From contig CM060691.1 in NCBI GenBank assembly GCA_030686995.1, forward strand, positions 61,834,838 to 61,898,837: a stretch of 64,000 nt of DNA. Direction: 5' to 3'. The notes under the pieces are model-generated. The model searched no databases, was not told where the DNA came from, and saw nothing but the letters and a program-made list of their open reading frames with translations. The translations under genes were made by a program, and so were the position numbers. The stretch comes from Artemisia argyi (Eukaryota > Streptophyta > Magnoliopsida > Asterales > Asteraceae). Positions 10,183 through 22,176 of the stretch are shown piece by piece (the first letter of the stretch is position 1; each line of letters opens with the position of its first letter).

Positions 10183-11022
10183 ATGGAAGGTGGTAACATC
10201 TTTGAACCCATCAACCCACCACAACAAGACCACCCACAAAACCCACCACTAGCAAACCAACCTCTTAGGCCCCGAACCATAGGAGAGTATTCCCGACCTA
10301 GCCACCAAGGCTACCGAAACACTATTGAGCTCACCCAAGGAGCCAATGTGTCCCCCTTGCGATCCGACACCATCCGGTTGGTGCAAAGCGGATGTGCATT
10401 CCATGGACTTCGTTCCGAAGATCCTAATCAACATTTCAAGGACTTCCTTAAAATCGTTGATTCTATAGACCTTGATGTTACAACTAGAGAGATAACCCGA
10501 TTATGCCTATTCCAATTCTCTCTACTTGATCAAGCTAGTCAATGGCTTGAACGTTTACCCGCGGGATCCATCACCTCATGGGATGATCTCACCACTCGTT
10601 TCCTTGCTCAATTTTTCCCATCGGGGAGAACTACCAAGCTTAGAAATGATATATTGATGTTTCAACAACGTCAAGGTGAAACTCTATATGAAGCATGGAC
10701 TCGTTTCAAGGACTTACTCCAAAAAGTCCCTCATCATGGCATAGATCTTTGGCTCCAAGTCCAAATCTTCTATGACCATATCGATCTCTCCACAAGGCGA
10801 ACCATTGACCAATCGGCCGGTGGCAAGCTACATGATCTAAGTGCGGAAGAATCATGGAAACTCATAGAAGATCTTGCTCTCTATGACAATGAAAGTTGGA
10901 ATGATCCCCGTGATTTGAACAAAACGGTCAAGGCAATATCTCTGCCTTCGAACAATTCTAGCACTCCCGACCGTAGGATCATGGAACTTGAGGTTCAAGT
11001 CATGTTTCTCATGAAATCTTAC
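10183..11022 (+). pseudogene. Element B gag, N-terminal and capsid part, interrupted by element C
   Basis: The reading frame opens at ATG 10183, about 145 nt after the primer site. It encodes a Ty3/gypsy Retrotrans_gag domain of Athila type. The typical core is visible: SWDDLTTRFLAQFFP, then a FQQRQGETLYEAWTRFKDLL block, then DQSAGGKL. The product would form the capsid of cytoplasmic virus-like particles. It is cut after MKSY at the target duplication CTTAC (11018-11022), where element C begins. The frame resumes at 21658 beyond C. Residues from SWDD onward are duplicated at 19873-20320. Confidence 0.88.
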
Positions 11023-12355
11023 TGTTAATACAAATATCGCCTAAAAACGCTATTTATATTTTACGATCTTTGCTAAGTTTTGTTAATGACAAAATATGAA
11101 CTTTAGCTAATAGTGAATCATCACTTTAGTGTTTAAGTCTTGTTTAACTAAGGTTTACATTTCCTTTTAAACAAAACATTGTTTTTATTTCTTAAATTAG
11201 AAAGTGTCTTGTCACATCACATTTATTTCTTTAAATAGAAATATCACATCACATTTATGGTAAGTTTGTCATTATACATTTATGGAAAGAAAGTGTGTTT
11301 GACTAACCATAAGTTTTCTTGTGCAAGTTTGTGTTTGACTAGTATTTATATGATGTGACCTTGTTTGGTTTGGAAGATTTATTGCAAAACCAACTGCAGC
11401 CCTGACGGAACCCTGGGGGTACACGGGCGGAACCCATCTGAGGGTTCCGCCGTATCCGCCAGACCTGCAGAATGTTTTGCTATAAATACCAAACCACTTG
11501 TTAGTTTTGAGTCATCACTTTAGGATATATTTTTCATATACTCTCTCAACTAACTCAGTAACATTTGACTTGTGTGATCCTCTTATGTAGCTAGGGACTT
11601 CACAAGATCATAAAAGAAGTTACAAGCTTCAACTCTAAAGTTGCAAGTCTTGTTAGCTTTGTCATGTATAAGATTTGGTAGTTTATACTTCATTTGTATC
11701 ATATGTGTAGAAGTGATCGGTTAGTATTTTAGGCCTCAAAATACATAGTGTGTTGGGAGTTGTTGCACCCTTGTAAAAGAACTAACGGGAGTGGTTGTAC
11801 CCTTGGTAAAGAACTCGACATCTAGCTTAGTGTCGGTAAAAGTGTAAGCGACGATGGGAGTGGTTGTACCCGTGTAAAAGAACTCAACATCTAGCTTAGT
11901 GTCGGTAAATGTCTAAGCGACGTTGTAAAGGTTTCTTCACCGGGAAAGGAGCTTGTTGATTAGTGCTTATAACTCTCGAGTTGGAAACTCGAGGCAAGGA
12001 TGTAGGGCAAGGAAAAAGAGTCCTTGTAGCCGAACCACGATAAACAATCGTGTTGTGGTTTGATCGTTTCTTTCTTTATTTTTGCTTATTACATATTGTC
12101 TTTAGTTAGAATTGCTAATCACACATAAAGCTTTTCAAAGAAGTAAAAAAGTAAGGTTGTGTTTATATCTTTAAACAAACGTAAAGTTTTTCAAAGAACT
12201 AAACAAGTAAAGTTAGGATTGTTATTTACACATAAAGCTTTTCAAGGAATTGAACATATAATGTTGTATTTATATCTTTAAACAAACGTAAAGTTTTAAA
12301 AGATATTCAAGTTAAAAAGCGGTAAACTATTCAACCCCCCTTCTAGTTTTCCACA
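11023..12355 (+). repeat. 5' LTR of element C
   Basis: 1,333 bp, TG...CA. A GGCGGAACCC/GGGTTCCGCC inverted repeat (11426-11451) lies 30 bp upstream of a TATAAATA box (11481-11488). The part downstream of the TATA box has short repeated phrases (GGGAGTGGTTGTACCC near 11790 and 11860; TAGCTTAGTGTCGGTAAA twice). The end carries an AACCCCCC tract and CCACA. Confidence 0.88.
11404..11488 (+). promoter_or_regulatory. LTR promoter of element C: GGTTCCGCC palindrome and TATA box
   Basis: ACGGAACCC, then a perfect 10-bp inverted repeat GGCGGAACCC-ATCTGA-GGGTTCCGCC, then CTGCAG, then TATAAATA at 11481. The same arrangement is in the right LTR (about 20702-20786). The GC content contrasts sharply with the AT-rich surroundings. 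Confidence 0.6.
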
Positions 12356-12357
12356 AT

Positions 12358-12370
12358 TGGCATCAGGAGC
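12358..12370 (+). other. Primer binding site, element C (initiator-Met type)
   Basis: TGGCATCAGGAGC, two nt after the LTR, resembles the TGGTATCAGAGC site of many plant copia elements, with one substitution and one extra base. Confidence 0.6.
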
Positions 12371-12411
12371 TACGTTACTCAAGATCTTTAAAATATAGTG
12401 TATTTTAAAAC

Positions 12412-13414
12412 TTGGAAGGATCCATGGATTTTGAAAATCTCAAAGAAGGGAAACCTATTCAAAACTCACCGCTATTTGAAAAAGAAAACTTCCTTGAATG
12501 GAAAAGTAATTTTGAAAACTATGTGAAATCAATTGATCAAGATCTTTGGCATATTATTTCTTTTGGTGATTTCAAACCAAAGAAAACAAGTTTTGAAAAC
12601 CAAGTTGACTATTCTAAACTTGATAAAAATACTAAAGCTAAGATAATGATTTATAAAGTTTTATCAAGTATCAAATATGAAAGAATGCATTTTTGTCAAA
12701 CGGCTAATGATATTTGGAAAAAATATAATCAACTTTCATCAAGGAATATGTCAAGTCAAAGATGACCAATTTGATCTTACATATGAATTAGAAGTTTTAG
12801 AAAAACTAATAGATAGACACCTAGTAGAAGTTAATACATGTGCTACTAGTTTAAATGTTTTAAATGAAGGTACAAGTGAAGATGAGTACGTGTGTCTTGA
12901 TGAACTTGCTTGCGAATCATGGAATGAAACGGATGTTGAAGACAATGATCCGGTGGTTAATTGTCAATTTATTGAAACAACAAGCAACGTACATGTTGAA
13001 ACCAAACATTTTTGCTTTGACACATTCATCTTAGAATTTTCTAAATTAGAAAATGAGTCTAAACTTTTAGGTAACATGAACCTAAAAACTATCTTTAACA
13101 ATGAGTCTTCAAAATCTTTTGTGAATAACTTTGAAAAGGAAATCTTGTTAGAAGATTAAATGTCTAGACTTGAGAGTAATGTTGAAATTGATCTAGAATG
13201 TAAATTATGTCTAGAGTACAAACATGAGATTAAAAAGCAAAATGAGAAAGGAAAAATACTAGCTAAATTTGATGAAAGCTCAAAATCTCTTGAAAGATTG
13301 TTGAGGAGTCAAAGGTTGTTTGAAGATAAAACCGGATTAGGATTTAACTCAAAAGCACCATCAACTAGTAAAACAAAGCAAGTAAAACTTGTTAAACCTA
13401 GAAGAGAGATTTAG
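12412..13414 (+). pseudogene. Element C copia-type gag, broken
   Basis: Three consecutive frames make one degraded copia gag. Frame one (from 12412) has the UBN2/DUF4219-type start FLEWKSNFENYV and an ANDIWKKY motif. A frameshift near 12750 leads into the 12677-13159 frame, then a stop. The stretch 13160-13414 holds the late conserved block (SLERLLRSQRLFEDKTGLG) seen at the end of such gags. The CCHC knuckle expected in the middle is missing, apparently deleted between about 12760 and 12800. The family's role is a capsid-like RNA-packaging protein; this copy is probably non-functional. Confidence 0.7.
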
Positions 13415-15326
13415 AGATAATTCAATCTCAAATAGAAATTCATGATAAAAGGATTAAGATTATCATGCTCTATGCTTTTATATGATTATCTAACCTTCTT
13501 GGATACATGAGCAATTGAGTTTCCAAGCGTGTCATCAAACCAAGATTTTTCGCTTTGTGTTTATTCTCTTGATAGCATCTCTATGCAATTTAAAAGGTAC
13601 GCATTACTTCAACTTGATTTTGATTGTCTCTTGTTTCTAACATTATGTGTTGTAGTATGTATTATTAGTAGTATTCTAAAGTGTTTACCTGCTATTAGTA
13701 ATAACAATGATTAGATTCTCTAAGACTAGGAATTTCATCATTAGTATTAGTAGGAGATATAAGGTGTTTCGGTTCTTTAACCGTCAAGAGATAAACACGA
13801 GAAACTCTTGAGTGAGTTTCACTCAACTCTTGTTTACAAGTAAGCTAACTAAGAATTTCCTAAGTGTTAAAATGTCTGACACTTTTGTGATGCTTGCAAA
13901 ACAAACCTTTGTAAAACAACATTATTAAACACCATACTTTGGATCTTAAATTATGTTTTACTTCAACCACCCCTTTTTAATAATTTCACATAAAACACAC
14001 AAGGTGAAATAAAACACATTAGCATACATTAGGATGTGTGGAAGAAAATGAATTTTCAACATCTAGGATTTACACATCAAATGTGACACTTAGTCTTATG
14101 ATGGTGTACCTCTTGGACCTTTTCAAAACGAATTAAGTTCATAGTGTCTTAAGTAAGGAAACCCAAAGAGTCAAGGAGTCGTTGAATATAACATTTAACG
14201 AGAGATCACCTCCGTCTAAGATATCATCTTTGGTAGATGATGACTTAGTCGAAAGTCCAATGATGGCAAGACAAGTATGTTGTGTAAAACATTAAGGATA
14301 AAAGTACAAAATTAACATCTTCTCGCCTTGAGTCAAACATTGAATCAAGCGAAATTGACATAAGTTATCAAACTTGATTTATAGGTCATAGTTGTGTCTA
14401 AACAAATTCAACAAAAACAGTTTTTGGAATTTAGAGTAAAACAACTAGTGAAACAAAATAGATTGTTCAAAAGTAATCAAGTGATTATAGTGTCAATATT
14501 TGAAAGACTTTTTGATAATAAAAGCAAGCCCGAAAAGCAAGGGATTTTAACTTAAAGACATTCCTAGTTACTCTCTTGTTCTTAATGGTTAAGTTATTGA
14601 TGGCTTATCAAGAATGAGATTAGCAAATCCGTAGGTAAAACTAAACGTAGAGAAATGTTCGGAAGACTACTTGTTCTCATAACAATTAGATCCAACATTG
14701 TGTTTAGTGTTTGTCTATGTGCTCGTTTTTAGAGAAGATCTTTAAACAACTATTTCGAAAGAGCTTGTTTGGATTCATCATAAGGTACTACACAACTAGG
14801 ATTATGGTATCTCAAAAGAACGGGAATAGAAACCATAGTATATGCCAAATGGAATTATGTCGGCAATAAGTTGATAAGAAAAGCTCAAGTGGTACTTGCA
14901 CTTGTACTTACTTACCCAATGATTCTCCAAAACGCGTAAGGTTCTCAAATTAGTTTCGGATGGAGAAGCACATCAACAAGCTCCGCTTGAACAAGCAAAT
15001 TCGTGTCAACAACGGAATTATTTTATCAACATTGTTATCCCTTCAACAAAGGAATCATCGACTTCGGCAACAATTCAATCCATTATGTTCTTAATTGACA
15101 TATTGTGATCCATCATCATCGCCTTGGTAAGAATGTTCATTGAGGAACGTCTTAACTATGAAAGTCTTCTACGTTAACCATTCTATCAACACTTTCACTA
15201 AACCTCTTGAATGAGAAGCATTCATCATCCCTAGGCTTAGTCAAAGACTCATAAGACCTAAAACCTTAGTTTTGAACATTAGGATAAAACCACAAAAATC
15301 AAGACAATCCCTTTTGATTTTTTCCC
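13415..15326 (+). other. Element C non-coding interior
   Basis: 1.9 kb of AT-rich sequence with stops in all frames and no domain I can recognise. Phrases such as CTTCGGCAACAATTC and many Asn/Ser-like codons hint at decayed coding sequence, but I cannot assign it. Confidence 0.4.
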
Positions 15327-15420
15327 TGCAGTTCCCACGGAACCCTCAGACCATACGGGCGGAACCCTCCCTTTGGTTCCGCCAGGTCTGCCAATGCTGC
15401 AGGATGTTTTATTTTTAATT
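15327..15420 (+). promoter_or_regulatory. Second GGTTCCGCC module, upstream of the element C ORF1-like region
   Basis: CTGCAG, ACGGAACCC, GGCGGAACC (15359-15367), GGTTCCGCC (15375-15383) and CTGCAG, then a TTTTATTTTTAATTTC run, in the same order and spacing as the LTR promoter at 11393-11488. It may be a diverged LTR fragment or a second promoter. It lies about 650 bp before the ORF at 16077. Confidence 0.45.
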
Positions 15421-16076
15421 TCAAAACCAAACACCCTCTTAACTTAATCATTCACTTTTCAACCAGCCATCACCCTCTCAAAAATACATAACCACACGAA
15501 ATTTAGGGCTTTCAATCTAACCTCTTCAAATTCAATCAACTTTGTAAGTGTGCTAATCATAATTGCATTTTTGATTCAAGTATAGCATTCTCATTTACAT
15601 TCATCTTAGGGTTTATGCATAGAACTTTTTGATTCATGAAAAACTTGGTTGCTAACCAATCATGCCTTCCATTAGTTAAGTGTTGTATCCTTTTTGTTGT
15701 TACTTTGATTTGCCAAACATACCAAGTGCATTGTCTTTCAAAAATTGCAATCCACGACTAGAACATAACTCTTCACCACATTGTTAAAACAAATGAAAAA
15801 CATCATTGAAACATCACTTGCATATTGTCTCTTGAATGCTAAAGGGGATACATAACTAATATGTATTTTCGGGTACATTCAATCGAAGACACATTCAATT
15901 AGGAGAGTTTTGGTTATCTTTTGTTTTTATAACAAAACTTGCATAACAAAACAATTTGGGCATCAAAATGAGTCAAGATAACCAAGTCTCCACATTGTTT
16001 GCATATAGGAACACATTAGAACATCCACATTGTTAAAAGTCGTTAACATATAATTTTGTGTTTTCTAGGAATCAAC

Positions 16077-17138
16077 ATGCCTCCCGCAAATTTCTCCGAT
16101 CACAAGGAAACCCTCAAGTAATTGCCCAAACACCATAGGACCAAAGGTCTCAACAAAGTTCAAGTAGAAACCTTTAAGGCACTAGAAAAACGCTATGTTC
16201 ACGAAGGTAGAACCATTGATCCATCCTTTCTAGAAGGAACATCCATTTGCCAAAGCTTTGCCGCAATCAACTTTGATTGTCTCCTTGATATCGATGAGCC
16301 AATTTGTCCTAGGTTCATCTTAGAATTCTATGCAACCGTAAACCTTTCCACAAATGATTTTGGTAAAATATCATGAAACTTCACAACCAATCAAATACCA
16401 AATTTCTTAGATTTAAAAGACTTAGCTATCATTCTTGGTGTCCCAAATGAGGGTACTTGTCTCTACACGGATAAGTGGCCCATTTCAAGTCTTGATTCTA
16501 TTGAGTGTTTTCATCCATACAACAACCCTCTTGCTAGTAAGGAAACAATTAAAGAACATCTCTTCGTTAGAACCTCTACCACTAGGAAGAATCGTTCGGG
16601 GAATGATGTGGATAAGGATCCTTTTGGTATGGAGCTCAATGAGCTTAAACCACAATTTAAGAAGTGGGAAGAAATTCTTAGAGCTAACGTCATAAGTACC
16701 ATAGGAAATAGAGATCATGTCAACACATGCCTTTGCTACATGCTCTATAGCATTTCCACCGGTCAACCCTTTAACTTAGCCTACTACCTAGCCAAAAGAA
16801 TGGCCGACATACCCTTAGTTGGAACAACCGCTCTTCCTTATGGAATGCTTCTTACTCGCCTCTTTAGAGCAATCTCACCCATTCCTCCTAACGATAATGG
16901 AATGTGCCTTGACTATTCCCTCGTTCCTCACATCTTCGTCCCTCTAAGTGATAAACGAGTTTTCAAAACTAAGGGCAAACGTACTCGCTCACCATCATCA
17001 TCATCATCTGACATGAGCGAGGACGATAAACTTCATAACTCTAAGTTACCTCCTTTAGACTACCTTCAAGAACTCCCCGTCATTGACAATGCATCCGAAG
17101 AGTTCAAGCAAACCAAAGGAATTTTCAAGTGCTTTTGA
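16077..17138 (+). pseudogene. Element C second ORF: Athila-ORF1/plant-transposon-type protein, broken
   Basis: One frame runs from ATG 16077 to 17138 (about 353 codons) with two in-frame stops (TAA 16119, TGA 16374). A VNTCLCYMLYSISTG block followed by LPYGMLLTRLFRAI is the hallmark I associate with Athila ORF1 and the Pfam 'putative plant transposon protein' family (Transposase_32). The end is Ser-rich and basic (KRTRSPSSSSS). Function in the family is unknown. A pyrimidine-rich TTTTCTAG just before the ATG could be a splice acceptor. It is unusual for such an ORF to sit inside copia-type LTRs. Confidence 0.6.
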
Positions 17139-17534
17139 AGGTACTTTTGCAAGCTCAATAAGAAGATAGACCGTTTGTGAGAAACGTGATTAAGGAGTGT
17201 TTGGCTTATGAAGGTTTTTAGAACCTTGTATGTGTTAAACTATGTGATTTGTATTGTTTTTCACGTTTATGCTTTATTACGTTTGTCGGATTATGTTTGT
17301 ATGAGCTTTTATGCATAATGACATTATTTGAGGTGTTTGTCAACTTTTATGCTTATGGTAAATTTCACTAAGTTTAGTGAATATTCGCGACCCCCCGGTC
17401 AAAGTCCTATGGTATGTGTGTTTATATGTCCAATTTTTGCATTGCCTAACCAGATATGCATTATCTTTTTGATTTTAGGAGTTTTCAAAAAATTTGAAAA
17501 TCGTCTCGCGGGTCAAAATCGCGGACTTTGTACT

Positions 17535-17690
17535 TTTTCAGGTCTGGCGGATCTGTCGGCACCCTAGAATGGGTTCCGCCAGTGTAATTTCTGGGCAACC
17601 CAGAAATGGCCCAACGGACCAGACGGAACCCAAAACAGGGTTCCGCCTGTGTTTCTTGAGGGTTCCGCCTGTTACCTGCAAAAAAAATTT
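17535..17690 (+). promoter_or_regulatory. Third GGTTCCGCC cluster inside element C
   Basis: A GC-rich island has four copies of GGTTCCGCC or its complement-type GGAACCC, plus a TTCTGGG/CCCAGAA hairpin (about 17589-17606). It lies about 480 bp upstream of the Gln/Pro-rich ORF at 18162. Unlike the other two modules, it lacks an obvious following TATA box and partly reads in the opposite orientation. Confidence 0.4.
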
Positions 17691-18161
17691 TTCATTTTTC
17701 TTAAGTTCAAAACTTGTAAAGTGTCAAACCATTATCCTAAGTGAGAAACATCTTCCATTAACTCCAATAACCGTATTAGGACAACTCTCACTCACTAAAA
17801 CAATTCGGAAGTCACTTCCCTCCAAAAATTCAAATTCAAACATAACTAACCCAAGGAACCCTTTTAACGGATCCTTCAAACCATTGAAACATTTTCAACC
17901 AAATCACATCCCATGATCACAAAGCATTGAGTGCATATGTTGGTCTTTCACTCCACCCTATTCCATTGGATTGACAACAAATGATGTGACATGTTCATGA
18001 AAATCATTTGAAACCTCAATCTTTGAATGGTAGAACATCAAATCCAAACACTCATTTCAACATCTTTTCCATCCTATAAATTTGAGAGTTTTGCAACAAT
18101 TAAAATCACACCATCAACATCAAAATTTCTTCTCTCAAAACATCAAAACCACACCTTTCAA

Positions 18162-19348
18162 ATGACTAAATCCAACACCTCATCCGAGTCATCAAAATCC
18201 TTCTCAAAAACCACTAGAATTAGTGTTAAACCTTGTTGCTTCAACAAAACCGTCAAGTCAAGCTCATCATCTTCAAGTGATGCTTCACTTAACATTTCTT
18301 CACCTATCCAAGATTTCCTTAACCTCACTACCTCAACACCATCCTCAACACATTGCAATACCAATGTAATCACCATTCAAGATTTGCTTAATCTTGCTAC
18401 GCCAACACCTCTCCAACACATTGCAACACAAACTTAGCCACCATTCCTCCACCAGCTAAAAGTGATTCAACATCACTTTCTCAACAAGCTCAACCATCAA
18501 AAACTCCATCACCTCAATCACCAACACTTACACCAATAGAACTTTTCCATACACCGCCAACATCACCACTACCCTATTTTGAAACATTAGAAGACCTATC
18601 ACCCAAATCATCAAGTCCACCATCCTTGTCACTCTTTGACACCATTGCTCAAATGGAAACCCAACAACAACCTAGTGAGCAACTAGATGATGAACCCCAT
18701 CAACCATCATTAGTAGAACGGTTGGCTTACCGTTATGCTAGACCATCAATTTTTCCAAATGATCAAGGTCATACACACTCACAATCATTTATGTTTCACC
18801 TAATTTACAAAGACCTTCAAGGTAATCCTTCCGGCGAACCAAGCTTCCGCCATTTTATTCAAAACCAACAACCACAACAACAAAAACCACAACAACAACA
18901 ACCATCACCACAAGAACCTTCCCAACAATTTGAATCTCTACTTTCTTCTTATAAGAAAATAGAAGCATCCATATGGGAAAAACCTCCAAACCTTAATGAT
19001 GAGATTGACACTCATTTAAACCATCTTCATGCCTTCAAACGTATGGTTGACTCTCAAATCAACCATATTATGGTTTTACAAACAACACTACACTTAACTA
19101 ATGAAGGAAGCAAAAACACCTCTCAACCATCTACATTTGCTCCTTCAAGTTCAAACCATCCACCACCAATAAATCAAACCTCTCTTCCACCAAACTTTCC
19201 CCGCCATGATTGCGGACATTGCGAAAGAACCACTCACATTAGTGAAAGGTTTCGAACGGAAATTCGCGAGCTATCCGAAGAAATAAGGTTTATACTAAAC
19301 CACATTTTGGATCGTCTACAATCCTTGTCTCACCCACCTCAACCTTAG
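18162..19348 (+). pseudogene. Element C third ORF: Ser/Gln/Pro-rich protein with C-terminal helix, frameshifted
   Basis: An ATG at 18162 opens a Ser-rich frame (SSSSSSSD run) to 18437. The coding character continues in another frame through 19348, implying one frameshift near 18400-18430. The second part has a Gln/Pro tract (about 18870-18930) and a C-terminal charged helix (ELSEEIRFILNHILDRLQ). I recognise no domain. Its position next to the Athila-ORF1-like frame suggests that the two were once a single longer gene or a spliced product. Confidence 0.45.
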
Positions 19349-19872
19349 AGTCTCCAAGAATGAAACAAAACCATTTCTTTTGGAAAATGTTTCCCATTTA
19401 AACCAACAAACCAAAACCTGTGTCACCCTCTCAACCTTCAAAATAAAGCCCGCTACAACCCTCAACACACATTTTCATCCTTAAACAACCTTAGCCTTGT
19501 TTTTGGAAAATGTTTCTCATTAAGGAAAATGATGATTTCCTTGTAGCATTTTATGTTCTTAGTTTATTTTTAGTTTTTCTTTATTTTTAAGAAGTAGGAT
19601 AATATCATCCTAATTTCTTGTCTTTGACTTTTTAAGAGTCAAAATTTTACATGAAATGAATTTCATTCTACTACAAGGTTTGCATTGTTTGTTGACCATT
19701 TACGTATAATGAGTGAACTATACCTTGCTATGGTAGCATACATATATCTTGTGTTTTAGAAACTAACCTTTCTTTTTGTAGGATCATTATCCATGTTTTC
19801 TTTCCCTGATACTCCATTTAGGGGAGTAATATTCAAGGGGGAGCATGAGTGTTGCATTATTCCACTTCACAA
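19349..19872 (+). other. Element C 3' region with polypurine tract
   Basis: Non-coding. Near its end, TTCAAGGGGGAGC (about 19833-19844) is a typical copia polypurine tract. The LTR expected directly after it is absent; sequence identical to B gag begins at 19873. Confidence 0.55.
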
Positions 19873-20320
19873 CTCATGGGATGATCTCACCACTCGTTTC
19901 CTTGCTCAATTTTTCCCACCGGGGAGAACAACCAAGCTTAGAAATGATATCTTGATGTTTCAACAACGTCAAGGTGAAACTCTATATGAAGCATGGACTC
20001 GTTTCAAGGACTTACTCCAAAAAGTCCCTCATCATGGCATAGATCTTTGGCTCCAAGTACAAATCTTCTATGAACATATCGATCTCTCCACTAGGCGAAC
20101 CATTGACCAATCGGCCGGTGGCAAGCTACGTGATCTAAGTGCGGAAGAATCATGGGAACTCATAGAAGATCTTGCTCTCTATGACAATGAAAGTTGGAAT
20201 GATCCCCGTGATTTGAACAAAACGGTCAAGGCAATATCTCTGCCTTCGAACAATTCTAGCACTCCCGACCGTAGGATCATGGAACTTGAGGTTCAAGTCA
20301 TGTTTCTCATGAAAGCTTAC
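19873..20320 (+). pseudogene. Duplicated 448-bp segment of element B gag
   Basis: It matches 10575-11022 base for base apart from a few substitutions, from the SWDDLTTRF codons to MKAY and the CTTAC target duplication. An upstream in-frame ATG (19793) makes an accidental 177-codon ORF fused to C's polypurine region. The copy is therefore not a new gene but a recombination product (see findings). Confidence 0.88.
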
Positions 20321-21652
20321 TGTTAATACAAATATCGCCTAAAAACGTTATTTATATTTTACGATCTTTGCTAAGTTTTGTTAATGACAAAATATAAACT
20401 TTAGCTAATAGTAAATCATCACTTTAGTGTTTAAGTCTTGTTTAACTAAGGTTTACATTTCCTTTTAAACAAAACATTGTTTTTATTTCTTAAATTAGAA
20501 AGTGTCTTGTCACATCACATTTATTTCTTTAAATAGAAATATCACATCACATTTATGGTAAGTTTGTCATTATACATTTATGGAAAGAAAGTGTGTTTGA
20601 CTAACCATAAGTTTTCTTGTGCAAGTTTGTGTTTGACTAGTATTTATATGATGTGACCTTGTTTGGTTTGGAAGATTTATTGCAAAACCAACTGCAGCCT
20701 TGACGGAACCCTGGGGGTACACGGGCGGAACCCATCTGAGGGTTCCGCCGTATCCGCCAGACCTGCAGAATGTTTTGCTATAAATACCAAACCACTTGTT
20801 AGTTTTGAGTCATCACTTTAGGATATATTTTTCATATACTCTCTCAACTAACTCAGTAACATTTGACTTGTGTGATCCCCTTATGTAGCTAGGGACTTCA
20901 CAAGATCATAAAAGAAGTTACAAGCTTCAACTCTAAAGTTGCAAGTCTTGTTAGCTTTGTCATGTATAAGCTTTGGTAGTTTATACTTCATTTTTATCAT
21001 ATGTGTAGAAGTGATCGGTTAGTATTTTAGGCCTCAAAATACATAGTGTGTCAGGAGTTGTTGTACCCTTGTAAAAGAACTAACGGGAGTGGTTGTACCC
21101 TTGGTAAAGAACTTGACATCTAGCTTAGTGTCGGTAAAAGTGTAAGCGACGATGGGAGTGGTTGTACCCGTGTAAAAGAACTCGACATCTTGCTTAGTGT
21201 CGGTAAATGTGTAAGCGACGTTGTAAAGGTTTCTCCACCGGGAAAGGAGCTTGTTGATTAGTGCTTATAACTCTCGAGTTGGAAACTCGAGGCGTGGATG
21301 TAGGGCAAGGAAAAAGAGTCCTTGTAGCCGAACCATGATAAACAATCGTGTTGTGGTTTGATCGTTTCTTTCTTTATCTTTGCTTATTACATATTGTCTT
21401 TAGTTAGAATTGCTAATCACACGTAAAGCTTTTCAAAGAAGTAAACAAGTAAAGTTGTGTTTATATCTTTAAAAAAACGTAAAGTTTTTCAAAGAACTAA
21501 ACAAGTAAAGTTAGGATTGTTATTTACACATAAAGCTTTTCAAGGAATTGAACATATAATGTTGTGTTTATATCTTTAAACAAACGTAAAGTTTTAAAAG
21601 ATATTCAAGTTAAAAGGCGGTAAACTATTCAACCCCCTTCTAGTTTTCCACA
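20321..21652 (+). repeat. Right LTR of element C
   Basis: 1,332 bp. CTTAC lies on both sides (20316-20320 and 21653-21657), so by itself it looks like a solo LTR inserted in B gag. TATAAATA is at 20779-20786. Confidence 0.88.
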
Positions 21653-22176
21653 CTTACGAAGCTCCTAAGCCTTCAAGCCAAGTGAATAAAATCACTTCTT
21701 CATGCGAAATATGTAGTGGTCCCCATGACACTCGTGATTACGTAGAACTCCCCGGAACAGCTTTTGCGGACTACGCATCCTCGCGTACCGACGAAGCGGG
21801 AGATAAGTGGTACACTTTCAAACCCGAGCCAAACCCTTACGGTGATTCCTACAACCCGTCTTGGAAAAATCACCCGAACCTTAGGTAGAAACCAAACCCA
21901 AACAATTCTTCCAATCCGCCTAATCGTTACCAACCAAACGGTCCACCCTGCAACCGTACTTTCAACAACAATCCTTCTAACAACTATGGTAGTACCAACA
22001 ATCTTGAAGGATTGATGTCCAGGTTTATGGAATCTCAAGAAGCTCGCATATCTAAGTTTGAAGCCGATTTCAAACAAAAGCAAAGCGAGATGACCACCAA
22101 AATTGACACATTGTTGAAAGTTCTCAATGACGAGAAATGGGAGCACTCCCAAGCGACACGGTCAAGAACCCGAAAC
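21653..22176 (+). pseudogene. Element B gag, C-terminal part
   Basis: The gag frame resumes after the CTTAC duplication. A zinc-knuckle-like CEICSGPHDTRDY (the last Cys replaced) is followed by an Asn/Pro-rich tail of the Athila sort and a coiled-coil-like helix (about 22010-22130). TAG at 21886 replaces what is normally a Trp codon. A frameshift near 22135 separates gag from the protease frame (GALPSDTVKNPKL), which in this lineage normally continues from gag without a break. Confidence 0.72.

Larger units (their letters stand above)
11023..21652 (+). mobile_element. Element C: non-autonomous copia-type LTR element with rearranged right end
   Basis: LTRs 11023-12355 and 20321-21652 are about 98% alike by eye, start TGTTAATAC and end CCACA. 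CTTAC lies on both outer sides (11018-11022 and 21653-21657). The primer site resembles the initiator-Met type of copia elements. Contents are a broken copia gag, a broken Athila-ORF1/plant-transposon-type ORF, a Gln/Pro-rich ORF and a polypurine tract. There is no protease, integrase or reverse transcriptase. The expected 3' LTR directly after the polypurine tract is missing; 448 bp of B gag plus an LTR are found instead. Confidence 0.82.

Noticed and set aside
19793..20326. 177-codon ORF that looks like a new gag gene
   Set aside because: It is the duplicated tail of B gag joined to C's polypurine region by recombination. The first 27 or so codons are non-coding sequence.
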